Source of the DNA: Closterium sp. NIES-65
Lineage: Eukaryota > Streptophyta > Zygnematophyceae > Desmidiales > Closteriaceae
Assembly: GCA_948144175.1 (NCBI GenBank)
Contig: CANXME010002307.1
Location: 2,315,001-2,379,000, forward strand
DNA: 64,000 bases
Direction: 5' to 3'
In this document: positions 10,433 to 28,500 of the stretch, piece after piece
Layout: each line of letters starts with the position of its first letter
Numbering within the stretch: position 1 is the stretch's first letter
Translations under genes and position numbers: made by a program
Notes under the pieces: generated by a model
Told to the model about the DNA's origin: nothing
The model's input: the letters and a program-made list of their open reading frames with translations, nothing else
Database searches by the model: none

Positions 10433-10762
10433 GTGTTGTCCCATGTTTCGCGTGATTGACAGGACAGGTACAGTTAGTACCGTACCTCTAATCCTGGGTG
10501 TCCGCGCCCAGGTACCGTACATTGTATCAGAGTCGGTATGCTTTTGTACTTTGAATGATCAGAGTACACTCCCGGAAAACTCTGAAACGTCAGAGTTAAG
10601 TTTAGAATAAGTCTGAAAATTACAAAGTTTCTCTGATTTTAATAGAGCTGACAAATTTTTTTTTTTCTGAATTCTCAGTGTTTTCATGCAAATCAGAGAA
10701 ATTTCTGACTTCTGGGGACCTGTTACGAAGCGTATTCGGTTGCAAAGCCTATGTGGGCTTCA
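10433..10762. other. Non-coding stretch, no gene seen
   Basis: No coding frame is supported. It holds a small palindromic patch (ggtaccgtac repeats and cctggg...cccagg near 10480-10515) and a run of interspersed cagag/ctctg words between about 10550 and 10715, which may be the remains of a short inverted-repeat element. Confidence 0.5.
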
Positions 10763-11239
10763 ATACCGTCATACCCCGGATATAAGCGCCACCCGCGGAT
10801 AAGCGCCTGGCGCTTTTAATTGGCGCCTGGCGCTTATAAAAGTACTGGAATCTCTGTAGCGAAACACACTATTTGCATCCTCACTTGATAAAATTTCGAC
10901 CCTTCACCCTCCCGCGACTCACTGCCCCACCCTCGCGCGACTCATTTGACTGCGCGTCCAGTCAGAATGAGCTGTCATGGGGCGAAATGACTCATTCTGA
11001 CTGTGTGTGTTGGCAGTTTGCTAACTTACGCGAGATTCTTCTTCACACCCACTATGATCTTGACTCGATTGAAATCGCAATGACAAGATGAACATTTTGA
11101 AGTGAAAACAACTAGATTTCATATATGTCATTGTATAAGCCCCGGCGCTTATAAAATTACTATATTATAAGCCCACCCCCTAAAAAAAACACGTTTTATT
11201 AGTGCCCCCCATGGGGGTATATCCGGGGTATGACGGTAT
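10763..11239. mobile_element. MITE-like non-autonomous DNA transposon with 22-bp terminal inverted repeats
   Basis: The first 22 bases (10763-10784) are the exact reverse complement of the last 22 (11218-11239). If the outermost TA is the target duplication, the element proper starts CCGTCATACCCCGG and is about 470 bp. Subterminal TATAAGCGCC and GGCGCTTATAA words are repeated in both orientations. It has no transposase. TA targets and this kind of TIR suggest Tc1/mariner-pogo mobilisation; that class call is inference. Confidence 0.75.
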
Positions 11240-11666
11240 GTTACTGATTTCGATATTTAGCGCATAAGCTTATAGAAAATACTCGATTACAAAGCGCACC
11301 CTGGATTTTTGCCTGACAAATTAGAAGCGCACCAGCTCTCCTATTCGAGGGGACACAGTACCGTATTATTGTACAGAATGATTATCGACTGCAATAGCAA
11401 GAACACCCTAAACCCTTTAAGACTGAAAATTCTGTTAGCAAACACCAAGAGATGGTACATATGGTGCCAAATTTTGGCAATGTTTCTTTCACTCACTGCT
11501 TGCACTGGGCAGAGCATCTCTGCGGGGAAAGCGCTCTGCCATGTGTAGCAGCACGCACTTGTGTGTGTTGACACACGTGTGCAAGTATGTATGAGTGCAC
11601 CACCGCGAGTGCAGCTCCGTGTTTGGGAGAACTCCTGGCCTGTAACAGCAAGGCGTGGGGACCATG
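11240..11666. other. 3' flank of the glucanase gene, no gene seen
   Basis: No convincing frame. It contains an imperfect hairpin (acttgtgtgtgttgacacac...gtgcaagt, about 11549-11579), which would lie in or just beyond the 3' UTR of the minus-strand glucanase gene. Confidence 0.4.
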
Positions 11667-18838
<7,172 letters not shown>

Positions 18839-18960
18839 TGTCAAATTATAATGTTCTGTAGGCAATAGTGGGGTAGCCCATATGGGGTACACACTTCTAG
18901 GGTTGCATATTTGTATCACTTCCATTCCATAGTCAATTCATTCTCGTTCTACTTTTCTCA
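18839..18960 (+). repeat. Copia-2a 5' LTR (122 bp)
   Basis: Begins tgtcaaattataatg and ends cttttctca. It aligns by eye with the 131-bp LTRs of Copia-2c (shared gtagg, atagtggggta, ttcattctcgttct). A degenerate primer-binding site follows at once. Confidence 0.75.
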
Positions 18961-18974
18961 TAGTATCGAGAAGG
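18961..18974 (+). promoter_or_regulatory. Copia-2a primer-binding site (degenerate)
   Basis: tagtatcgagaagg aligns with TGGTATCAGAGCAGG of the initiator-Met type. About 37 nt past the LTR is the palindrome gggccc within gggcccacc (18998-19006), which recurs in other Copia-2 leaders. Confidence 0.6.
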
Positions 18975-19062
18975 TTCCCCCTTGGGAACTGTGCCTAGGG
19001 CCCACCACATCGAGTTTCACTTTTTTTCTCCTGCCCGAAGCGCGCTCCGCCCGAGTCGCGCT

Positions 19063-19930
19063 ACGGGCTCTCACCTCGCCGAGCCGCCCTAGCGGCCCCT
19101 TCCCCTAGCGGCCCCGCCGCCCTTCTCAGCGGCCCCGTCGCCTGTCTTAGCGGCCCCGCCGCCCGTCTTAGCGGCCCCGCCGCCCGTCTTAGCAGCCCCG
19201 CTGCCCGTCTTAGCGGCCCTGCCGCCCGTCTTAGCGGCCCCGCCGTCCGTCTTAGCGGCCCCGCCGCCCTTCTCAGCGGCCCCGTCGCCCCGCATTGCGG
19301 CCCCGCTAAACGTCTCCGCGGCCTCGCCGCCCCTCGCTGCGGCCCCGCCGCCCTACTCAGCGGCCCCGCCGCCCTTCTCCTCAGCGGCCCCGCCGCCCTA
19401 CTCAGCGGCCCCGCCGCCCTTCTCCTCAGCGGCCCCGCCACCCTACTCCGCGGCCCCGCCGCCCTACTCAGCGGCTCCGTCGCCCTTCTCCTCAGCGGCC
19501 CCGCCGCCCTGCTCAGTGGCTCCGCCGCCCTTCTACTCAGCGGCCCCGCCGCCCTACTCAGCGGCCCCGCCGCCCTTCTACTCAGCGGCCCCGCCGCCCT
19601 TCTCCTCAACGGCCCCGCCGCTCTACTCAGCGGCCCTGCCGCCCTGCTCAGCGGCCCCGCCGCCCTTCCGCAGCGGCCTCGCCGCCCTTCTCAGCGGCCC
19701 AGCCGCCCCTCGCACCAGCGGCCCTGCCGCCCTACACCGCCCGCGCCGCCCGAGCCGCCCGAACCGCCCGAGCCTCCCGAGCCGCCCCACCTGCCCGAGC
19801 TGCCCGAGCCGCCCGAGCCGCCCGACTCTCCTGAGCCGCCCGAGCCGCCCGACCAGCCCAAGCCGCCCGAGCCGCCCGAGCCGCCCGAGCCACCCGAGCC
19901 GCTTGAGCCGCCCGAGCCGCCTGAGGAGCC
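19063..19930 (+). repeat. GC-rich tandem-repeat leader of Copia-2a
   Basis: Two arrays: about 19080-19735 with units close to GCGGCCCCGCCGCCCTTCTCA (roughly 20-24 bp), then about 19740-19925 with a 9-bp GCCGCCCGA unit. Both lie between the primer-binding site and gag. Long open frames on both strands here are by-products of the repeat and not genes. Confidence 0.85.
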
Positions 19931-20097
19931 GAGCCGCTGGTGCCACGGAGCCGCAGTTGCTGCTGTGCCGTCCGAGCAGTCGTGTTGCCGTGCTGCTGTA
20001 CCGCTGAGCTGCCCGCCCCGCCCTGCCTGGTGAGAGCAGCGCTTCTGTCACTGCACTGCCCCTGTCCTACAGTTGGTACTGCTAGTCCACTGCTGTC

Positions 20098-23000
20098 ATG
20101 GCTACCCCCAGTGTTCTCGCTTTTGACGCTGAGGGTCGAGCCATTGACTTTGAGGTTTGGGTGGATGACCTGCAGCTTTTCCTACAGTGTGATAGGGCAG
20201 ACGGTCTTTCCCTCTTTGACCTCACCTCTGGTGCTTCCCCTGCCCCTGCTGCCGATGCCGATGCCACTGTTCGCTCCCAGTGGACCACTCGCGATGCTGC
20301 TGCACGTCTTGCTGTGCGTCGCCACCTGCCTACCACTGAGCGCGCGCACTTTAGTCAGTACAAGAGTGCTCAGACCTTGTACGACGCTGTAGTTGCACGC
20401 TACTCTTCCCCTGCCACTACTGCACTGAGCCGCCTCATGCTACCGTACCTCTTTCCTGACCTTGCTGCCTTTCCCACAGTCGCTGACCTCATTACGCACC
20501 TCCGCACTAGTGACACTCGCTACCGCGCCGCGCTTCCTACTGAGTTCTGCGCCAAGAACCCCCCCCCCATGTACATCACTCTCTATTATATAGTCACCGG
20601 CCTCCCTGACTCCCTTCGAGTAGTCCGGGACCACTTCCTCTCAGTCTGTCCCACCACTCTCACTGTTGACCTCCTAGAGAAGGCCCTCCTAGCAGCGGAG
20701 AAGAGCATAGTCGCTGTAGGAGCCTCTCGTGGTGACCCTCGCACCCCCATCTTTGAGGGGTGTTCCCCTTCCCCCCTATTGCCCTCTGTCGCCTTTACTG
20801 CTGCGGCCGACCTCGTTGGTCTTGAGTCGGTCGGTGCGGCGTCTGCCCCTAGCGAGAGACGCCGCTCTAGCAAGGGCAAGGGGGGCAAGGGCGCGGGTGG
20901 AGCTAGCGGGGGTAGTGGAGGTGGCGGTGGAGGCGGCGGAGGGAGTGGGGGTGGCGGTGGGAGTGGTGGCGGGGGTGGGGGTGGCGGTGGCAGCGGCGGA
21001 GGCGGAGGCGGAGGTGGCGGTAGCGGTGGGAGCGGAGGCGACGGTGGTGGCGGAGGTGGGGGCGGCGGTGGTGGAGGAGGTGGAGCTGGTCGGGGTGGTG
21101 CATCGCAGCGGAGCGGCTCCGGGGGTGGTCAGCGCCAGCAGCAGCAGCAGCGTTCTCGGGACATCCCCCCTCCTCAGCAGCTCCGTGAGTGGTACACGCA
21201 GCGTCAGCGTGGTGGGGGTTTTGGCCCGTGCACCTACGTCCTTCGCTCCGGCGACCGCGCGGGTGAGCAGTGTGAGGGTGCTCACCCCACCCAGCGCTGC
21301 TTTGGCCGCCTGACGGACGCTTGGCGTCAGCAGTTCCCGGAGGCTAGTGAGATCCCCTGCTGGGGAGAGCTGTCTAGGGCAGGCGTAGCTATCTTTGATC
21401 TTGACTTTGATGCTATCCTTGCTGCCATGTATGCTGTGACTATTAGTGATGAGGGTGCATGTTACCGGTGTTTCCGGCCCGACCCGGGCATTGGTTCTGC
21501 TGCTCTAGGTGCTGGTGAGGCTGCTGGTCTAGGTGCCAGTGCGTCCGCGCCCTCAGGTGCTGGTGAGTCTGCGCTCTCAGGTACCACGTCGGCTTCGGCC
21601 TCCCTCACCTTAACACTTGACTCAGGGGCTTCTCGCTCCTTCTTTCGAGACCGCACCACACTCACGCCGCTAGGTCGGCCAGTTGCAGTCTCCCTGGGAG
21701 ACCCCTCTGTGGGTCCTATCCTCTCTCACTTCTCCACTGTCCTCCTGTGTCCGGCTGCCCCCTCTGGCACCTTGTCTGGTCTTTACCTCCCCTCTTTCTC
21801 TACGAACTTGGTGAGCGGTGCTGACCTGTAGGATACGGGGGTTCACCAGTTCACTCCTGCGAGTCAGCGGGTGACCCACTGCACGGACGCTCGGACAGGC
21901 CGACACCTGGCCACGTTTACACGTCGGCCGGGGTCGAACCTATACACACTGACCACTGCGTCTCCTCTAGTCACTTCGTCTGGTCAGGTAGCTGCGTCGG
22001 GTCAGGTGTTTGCTGCAGCGTCCAGGTCTGGTCCTGAGTCTGCCCCCTGCTCGTGTCGCCTCCTGTCTCACGAGACTCTCCTCTGGCACCACCGTCTTGG
22101 TCACCCCTCCCTGCCTCGTCTCCGAGGCATGGCTTCCCGTGTCCTTGTCTCTGGTCTTCCCCGGTCCCTCCCTCCCCTTCCTCCGGGGCCTGGTCCTTCC
22201 TGTGTCCCCTGTGTCGAGGGGCGGCTCCGGGCTGCCCCTCACTCCTCTCAGTTTCCCCCGACAGAGGCCGCGCTACAGACACTTCACATGGACGTGTGGG
22301 GCCCAGCCCGCGTCCGTGGACAGGGTCACGAGCGCTACTTCCTGGTGGTGGTTGACGACTACTCGCGTTACACCTCAGTCTTCCCCTTGCGCAGCAAGGG
22401 TGATGTCGCTGAGGTGTTGATCGACTGGATCCGCGCAGCTCGTCTTCTGCTCAGGAGGAGCTTCGGCTCAGACTTTCCTGTTCTGCGTCTGCACTCTGAC
22501 CGAGGCGGAGAGTTCTCCTCTGGCCTTCTGCGAGCCTACTGTCGTGCGCGAGGCATCCGCCAGACCTTTACGCTACCGGACTCTCCACAGCAAAATGGGA
22601 TTGCTAAGCGCCGCATTGGCATGGTCATGGATGTCGCTCGTACGTCCATGATGCATGCGGCTACCCCCCATTTTCTGTGGCCGTTTGCGGTTCGGTACGC
22701 GGCGCATCAGATCAACCTTCACCCCAGGGTCTCCAGGCCGGAGACCTCCCCAGCCTTGCTGTGGACAGGGAAGGTCGGCGATGCGTCTGCGTTCCGTGTC
22801 AGGGGATCTCGGGCGTTTGTCCGCGACTTGTCTGCGGACAAGCTGTCCCCTCGTGCTGCTCCTTGTGTCTTCCTTGGCTTCCCCCCTGACGCCCCTGGGT
22901 GGCAGTTCTACCACCCCACCTCTCGTCGTGTTCTGTCCTCCTAGGATTTCACGTTCGACGAGTCTGTCCCCTACTACCGCCTCTTCCTCTACCGCACTCC

Positions 23001-25534
23001 TTCCCTCCCCCCGCCACCGCACTTCCTTGTGCCAGGTCCCCCCCCAGTAGACCCCCTCCCCCCTCAGGGTCCTGCCCCTTCAGGTGTGTCCCAGGTAGAT
23101 GCAGTCGAGCCGGTCAAGTTTGCTGGTGACTCTGGTACTGCTGCGGGGGTTGAGCCTGGGGGTGCTGACTCTGGGGGTGCTGCGCGCGTGGGTGCTGAGC
23201 CTGAGGGTGTTGAGTCTGGGGGTGCTGCGACTGGGGGTGCTGAGCCTGGGGGTGCTGAGCCTAGGGGTGCTTCGTCTGGGGGTGCTGCGTGTGGAGTGAT
23301 GAGCCTGGGGGTGCTGAGTTTGGAGCTACTGAGCCTAGGGGTGCGGAGCCCGCGGCCGCTGGACCTGCTCGTGTGGCGTCTGGAGGTGCTGGGCCTGGTG
23401 GTTCTCCGGGTGCTTCGTCTCGGCGGGAGCCACTCTCTCCACAGGAGCTGCGCGAGTGGTTTGCCCGGCGCTGGAGGCGTACTCCTGGAGCTGGTGCTTC
23501 TTTGGCTGCTGAGGGTGCTGGTGCCGCCGGTCTCGGAGGTGCTAGTCCTGCGAGTGCTACTGGAGTCAGAGCTGCTGAGGGTGTTGGCGCCGAGGCTACT
23601 GCTGTCAGTCCTGGCGGCGGTCTTGCTGCGGGTGCTGCTGGTGCTGCTGGAGGTCCTGGAGCTGGAGGTGCTGTTGATGCTGGTGCTGCCGCTGGGGGTG
23701 CTGGTACTGTCCCTGCTGTGTCTGGGGTCGCCGCGCGGCCTCGGCTGTACTTTGTTCCGCTCCTTCAGCAGGTTCTTGGTCTTCCTCCTCCCTTAGAATG
23801 TCCACCCCCTGTCCAGTCACAGTCCCAGTTACCGCCGGCCTCCCCACTGCCTTCTCCTTCTCCATATAGTGGTCCTACTGGAGGTCTTGCTGAGCGTCGT
23901 GAGCCTGCGTCTCGTCCTGCGTCGCCAGTTCGTGCTGCTCGCACTAGTGGTCGCAGTTCGCGTCAGCGTCCTCCTCCTGTCCCTGGCACGCAGCGGATGT
24001 CTCTGCGTCCGTCCACTGCTCCTCTGCGTGCCCCTTTGCCCTCTCCTCCTGAATCCTCTCTTCTTGCGCTTGCCGACACTGAGTCGGACTCTCTTCGTGC
24101 TGCTAGTCCTATTATCACGCGTCTCCTTCCTACTGTCGTCACTGACCCTTGTTTTGAGTCCACTGCTGCGTCTGCTCTTGTTGCTGAGCTCGTCGACTTT
24201 GCTGCTCGCTGTCGTCTAGACTACGCTGCTAGTCTTGTTGCTGAGTCTGCGTCTGTCTGTCCTCCGTCCGTCGGGGGTGAGTGTGCTCTTGGCACGGACG
24301 TCCTTGAGGACAGGCAGGAGGAGTTCCAGTGTCTGGCTGCTGCTTCACCTCATCTCGCGTCCGTACTGCTTACACTTGAGGGAGACCCGGATGCACTTGA
24401 CATCCCGACTCCGCGCTCTTACGCGGAGGCCGTAGAGGGTCCCTACTCCTCTCAGTGGCAGGCAGCTATGGATGCAGAGATGGCTTCCTGGAAGTCCACA
24501 GGCACCTACGTTGACGCGGTTCCCCCTCCTGGGGCGAACATCGTCAGTGGCATGTGGATCTTCAGGGTGAAGCGGCCGCCGGGCTCTCCACCTGTCTTCA
24601 AGGCGCGGTACGTGGCTCGTGGCTTCAGTCAGCGGCAGGGAGTTGACGACTTTCAAACCTTCTCTCCCACCCCGAAGATGACCACTCTTCGGGTGCTGCT
24701 ACACATAGCCGCTCAGCGTGACTACGAGCTTCACTCCCTTGACTTCAGCACTGTTTTCCTGAAGGGTAGCCTGCACGAGGAGATCAGGTTGCGCCGTCCA
24801 CCTGGCTTCACTGGGACTTTCCCTCCTGGCACCCAGTGGAGCCTCCGACGGCCAGTCTACGGTCTCTGTCAGGCACCGCGCGAGTGGCACGACACACTGA
24901 GGACTACACTTGCGGCTCTTGGGTTTGCTCCCTCTACTGCTGACCCGTCGCTGTTTCTACGCACCGACACCTCTCTGCCGCCGTTCTACATCCTCGTGTA
25001 CGTCGACGACTTGGTCTTTGCCACAGCTGACACTGCTGGACTCGCCCACGTGAAGTCTGAGCTGCAGAAGAGACACACGTGCACAGACCTGGGTGAACTG
25101 CGCAGCTATCTTGGCTTGCAGATCACCCGGGACAGAGCACGCCGCACCATTACCCTGACTCAGTCACACATGGTGCAGCAGGTCCTTCAGCGCTTCGGCT
25201 TCACGTACTCCTCGCCTCAGGCCACTCCTCTGCCTACTCGCCACTCGCTCTCAGCTCTGCCTTCGGATGAGTCCGTAGAGTCGAGTGGCCCGTACCCAGA
25301 GCTTGTTGGCTGCCTCATGTACCTGATGACCTCCACAAAACCTGACCTTGCATACCCTCTTAGCATTCTTGCACGCTATGTTGCTCCTGGGAGACACAGA
25401 CCAGAGCACATGGCTGCAGCGAAGAGGGTGTTGCGCTACTTGTGCAGTACGTTGGGCATGGGGCTAGTGCTTGGAGGGCGGAGTCCAGTGGTCCTCACTG
25501 GGCACGCGGACGCTTCTTCGGCAGACGACCAGGC
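20098..25534 (+). pseudogene. Copia-2a gag-pol, broken and truncated
   Basis: Starts MATPSVLAFDAEGRAIDF. Gag carries a poly-Gly tract (20905-21090) and an atypical zinc motif CX13CX3HX4C (GPCTYV...EQCEGAHPTQRC). Protease DSGASRSFF; integrase HH-CVPC and DDE residues (SDRGGEF, QNGIAKRR); a GGAEP-type repeat linker (23135-23300); RT with YVDDLVF at about 25000; RNase H cut after HADASSADDQA. Lesions: TAG 21829-21831 and TAG 22942-22944, both CAG in sister copies, and a frameshift near 23290 inside the linker repeat. Without RNase H or a 3' LTR it cannot transpose by itself. Confidence 0.9.
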
Positions 25535-28500
25535 AAAGTGGGGGAGAACAAGGGGTCACAAGACCAGTCAAGCAAAGCAAAGCAAAGCTCAGGGTGGATC
25601 ACAAAGTCACCACACATTCCGAGCACAAGGCCAGTTCACATGCAAGAGCATATATAAAGATATACAAGAGTCAAGCGAGCAAGAGCAAGAGTATATATAG
25701 CAGAAGGTACAAGCAAGGTCAAGAAGTGAGCAAGTGAAGCAGGACAGGTACAAGACCCAGCTGCGTGCAGCAACGCTGATGATCACAAGGCGCAAGTGCC
25801 TTGCTGAAGACATCAGCAGTGTTGGCCTCAGAGGCCACGTACGCAAGTCGCAACTGTCCACGCTGCTGTAGCTCACGAGCAAGAAAGTAGCGGAGAGCAA
25901 TATGCTTCGTTCTGTGCTCCAGTCGCTGCTCTCGACACAAGGCCAGCATGGCCTTGTTGTCTACGTACAGGACTGGAGGAGAACGAGGCGGCTCTCCAAG
26001 GTCGGTCAGCAGGTAGGTGAGCCAGCGTAACTCCTGTGCAGCCATAGCCCCAGCGTAGATCTCAGCCTCACAACTGGAGCCGAGAACAGAAGACGAGCGG
26101 GTAGCTCGCCACGAAACAGAGCCGGAACCAAGGCTGAAGGTGTAACCCTGTGACGACCGCTGCGTAGCCTGGTCGTCAGCCCAAGAAGCGTCTGCGTGCC
26201 CAGTGAGGACCACTGGACTGCGCCCTCCAAGCACTAGCCCCATGCCCGACGTACTGCACAAGTAGCGCAACACCCTCTTCGCTGCAGCCATGTGCTCTGG
26301 TCGGTGTCTCCTAGGAGCAACATAGCGTGCGAGAATGCTAAGAGGGTATGCAAGGTCAGGTCGTGTGCAGGTCATCAGGTACATGAGGCAGCCAACAAGC
26401 TCTGCAAACGGGCCACTCGACTCTACGGACTCATCCGAAGGCAGAGCTGAGAGCGAGTGGCGAGTAGGCAGAGGAGTGGCCTGAGGCGAGGAGTACGTGA
26501 AGCCGAAGCGCTGAAGGACCTGCTGCACCATGTGTGACTGAGTCAGGGTAATGGTGCGGCGTGCTCTGTCCCGGGTGATCTGCAAGCCAAGGTAGCTACG
26601 CAGTTCACCCAGGTCAGTGCACGTGTGTCTCCTCTGCAGCTCGGACTTCACATAGGCGAGTCCAGCAGTGTCAGCTGTGGCAAAGACCAAGTCGTCGACG
26701 TACACGAGGATGTAGAACGGCGGCAGCGAAGTGTCGGTGCGCAGAAACAGCGACGGGTCGGCAGTAGAAAGAGCAAACCCAATAGCTGCGAGCGTAGTCC
26801 TCAGTGTGTCGTGCCACTCACGTGGCGCCTGGCGGAGACCGTAGACTGGACGCCGGAGACTCCACTGGGTACCAGGAGGGAAAGACCCAGTGAAGCCAGG
26901 TGGGCGACGCAGCCAGATCTCCTCGTGCAGGCTGCCCTGCAAGAAAGCCGTGCTGAAGTCGAGAGAGTGGAGCTCGTAGTCACGGTGAGCAGCAACGTGC
27001 AGTAGAACCCAAAGAGTGGTCATCTTCGGGGTGGGGGAGAAGGGGTGAAAGTAGTCAACCCCTTGCCGCTGACTAAAGCCACGAGCCACGTAACGCGCCT
27101 TGAAGACAGGCGGAGAACCCGGCGGCCGCTTCACCCTGAAAATCCACATGCCACTGACGATGTTCGCCCCAGGAGGGGGAACAGCGTCAACGTAGGTGCC
27201 TGTGGACTTCCAGGAAGCCATCTCTGCATCCATAGCTGCCTGCCACTGAGAGGAGTAGGGACCCTCTATCGCCTCCGCGCAAGAGCGCAGAGTCGGGATG
27301 TCTGGTGCCTCCGGGTCTCCCTCAGGGGCTAGCAGTACAGACCCGAGATGAGGTTAAGCGGCGGCCAGACACTGGAACTCCTCCTGCCTGTCCTCAAGGA
27401 CGTCCGTGCCAAGGGCACACTCACCCCCGACGGACAGAGGACAGGAATACTCAGACTAAGCGACAAGACTGGCAGCGTAGTCTAGAGGACAGCGCGCAGC
27501 AAAGTCGACAAGCTCAGTGACAAGGGCAGACGCAGCAGACGACTCGAAGGAAGGGTCAGTGACAGCAGTAGCAAGGAGACGCGTGACAGTAGGACTGGCA
27601 GCACGAAGAGAGTTCGACTCCGGGTCGGCAAGAGCAGGAAGAGAGGAAGCAGGAGGAGAAGGCAAAGGGGCACGCAGAGGAGCAGTGGACGGACGCAGTG
27701 ACATCCGGTGCGTGCCAGGGACAGGAGGAGGACGCTGACGCGAACCGCGACCACTAGCGCGCACAGTACGAACAGGCGACGCAGGACGAGACGCAGGCTC
27801 ACGACGCTCAGTAAGACCTCCAGTCGGACTAGCGTAGGGAGAAGGAGCAGGCAAAGGGGAGGCAGGCTGTAGCGGTGGCTGTGACTGGACAGGCCGCGGA
27901 CCCTCTAAGGGAGGAGGAGGAGGACCAGGAGAAGGTGTAAGACCAAGAACCTGCTGCAGGAGCGGAACGAAGTACGGTCGGGGCCGCGCGGCGACGCCAG
28001 AAACAGCAGGGACAGCACCAGTACCCCCAGCAGGAGTACCCGCTCCAGCAGCACCTCCAGCAGCACCTCCAGTAGCTCCAGAACCTCCAGCAGCATCACC
28101 AGGAGCACTGCCAGGCGGACCGCCAGCGGCAGTCCCAGTGCCAACACCCTCAGCAGCACCAGCTCCAGGAGAACCCTCAGACCCAGCAGCTCCAGTACTC
28201 CCAAGACTAGCACCTCCGGGACCCGCGGCAGTGGCACCCTCTGCAGGCGAAGAACCTCCAGCACCAGCAGCACGCCTCCAGCGCTTGGCAAACCACTCAC
28301 GCAGCTCCTGTGGGGAGAGTGGCTCACGACGAGACAAAGCACCTCCAGGCACAGCACCCCCAGGCACAGCACCCCCAAGCTCAGCACCCCCAGGCTCAGC
28401 ACCCCCAGGCTCAGCACCCCCAGGCTCAGCACCCCCTGACTCCGCACCCCCAGACTCCGCACCCCTAGGCTCAGCACCCCCAGGCTCAGCACCCCCAAGG

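Larger units (their letters stand above)
18839..25534 (+). mobile_element. Copia-2a, 3'-truncated LTR retrotransposon
   Basis: It starts with a 122-bp 5' LTR, then primer-binding site, GC-rich tandem-repeat leader and gag-pol. It stops abruptly inside RNase H at 25534, where it meets the inverted Copia-2b copy through the shared 4 bp aggc. Base context before the LTR is gttcg (18834-18838); no partner duplication exists because the 3' end is missing. Confidence 0.85.

Noticed and set aside
19061-20051. Long open frames on both strands upstream of Copia-2a gag
   Set aside because: They are translations of GC-rich tandem repeats, open in several frames at once, with no domain and no conservation of unit between copies.
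20776-21313. Alternative frames within the poly-Gly region of gag (Val/Ala-rich or His-rich proteins)
   Set aside because: Out-of-frame readings of GGX repeats; the gag frame continues in phase on both sides.
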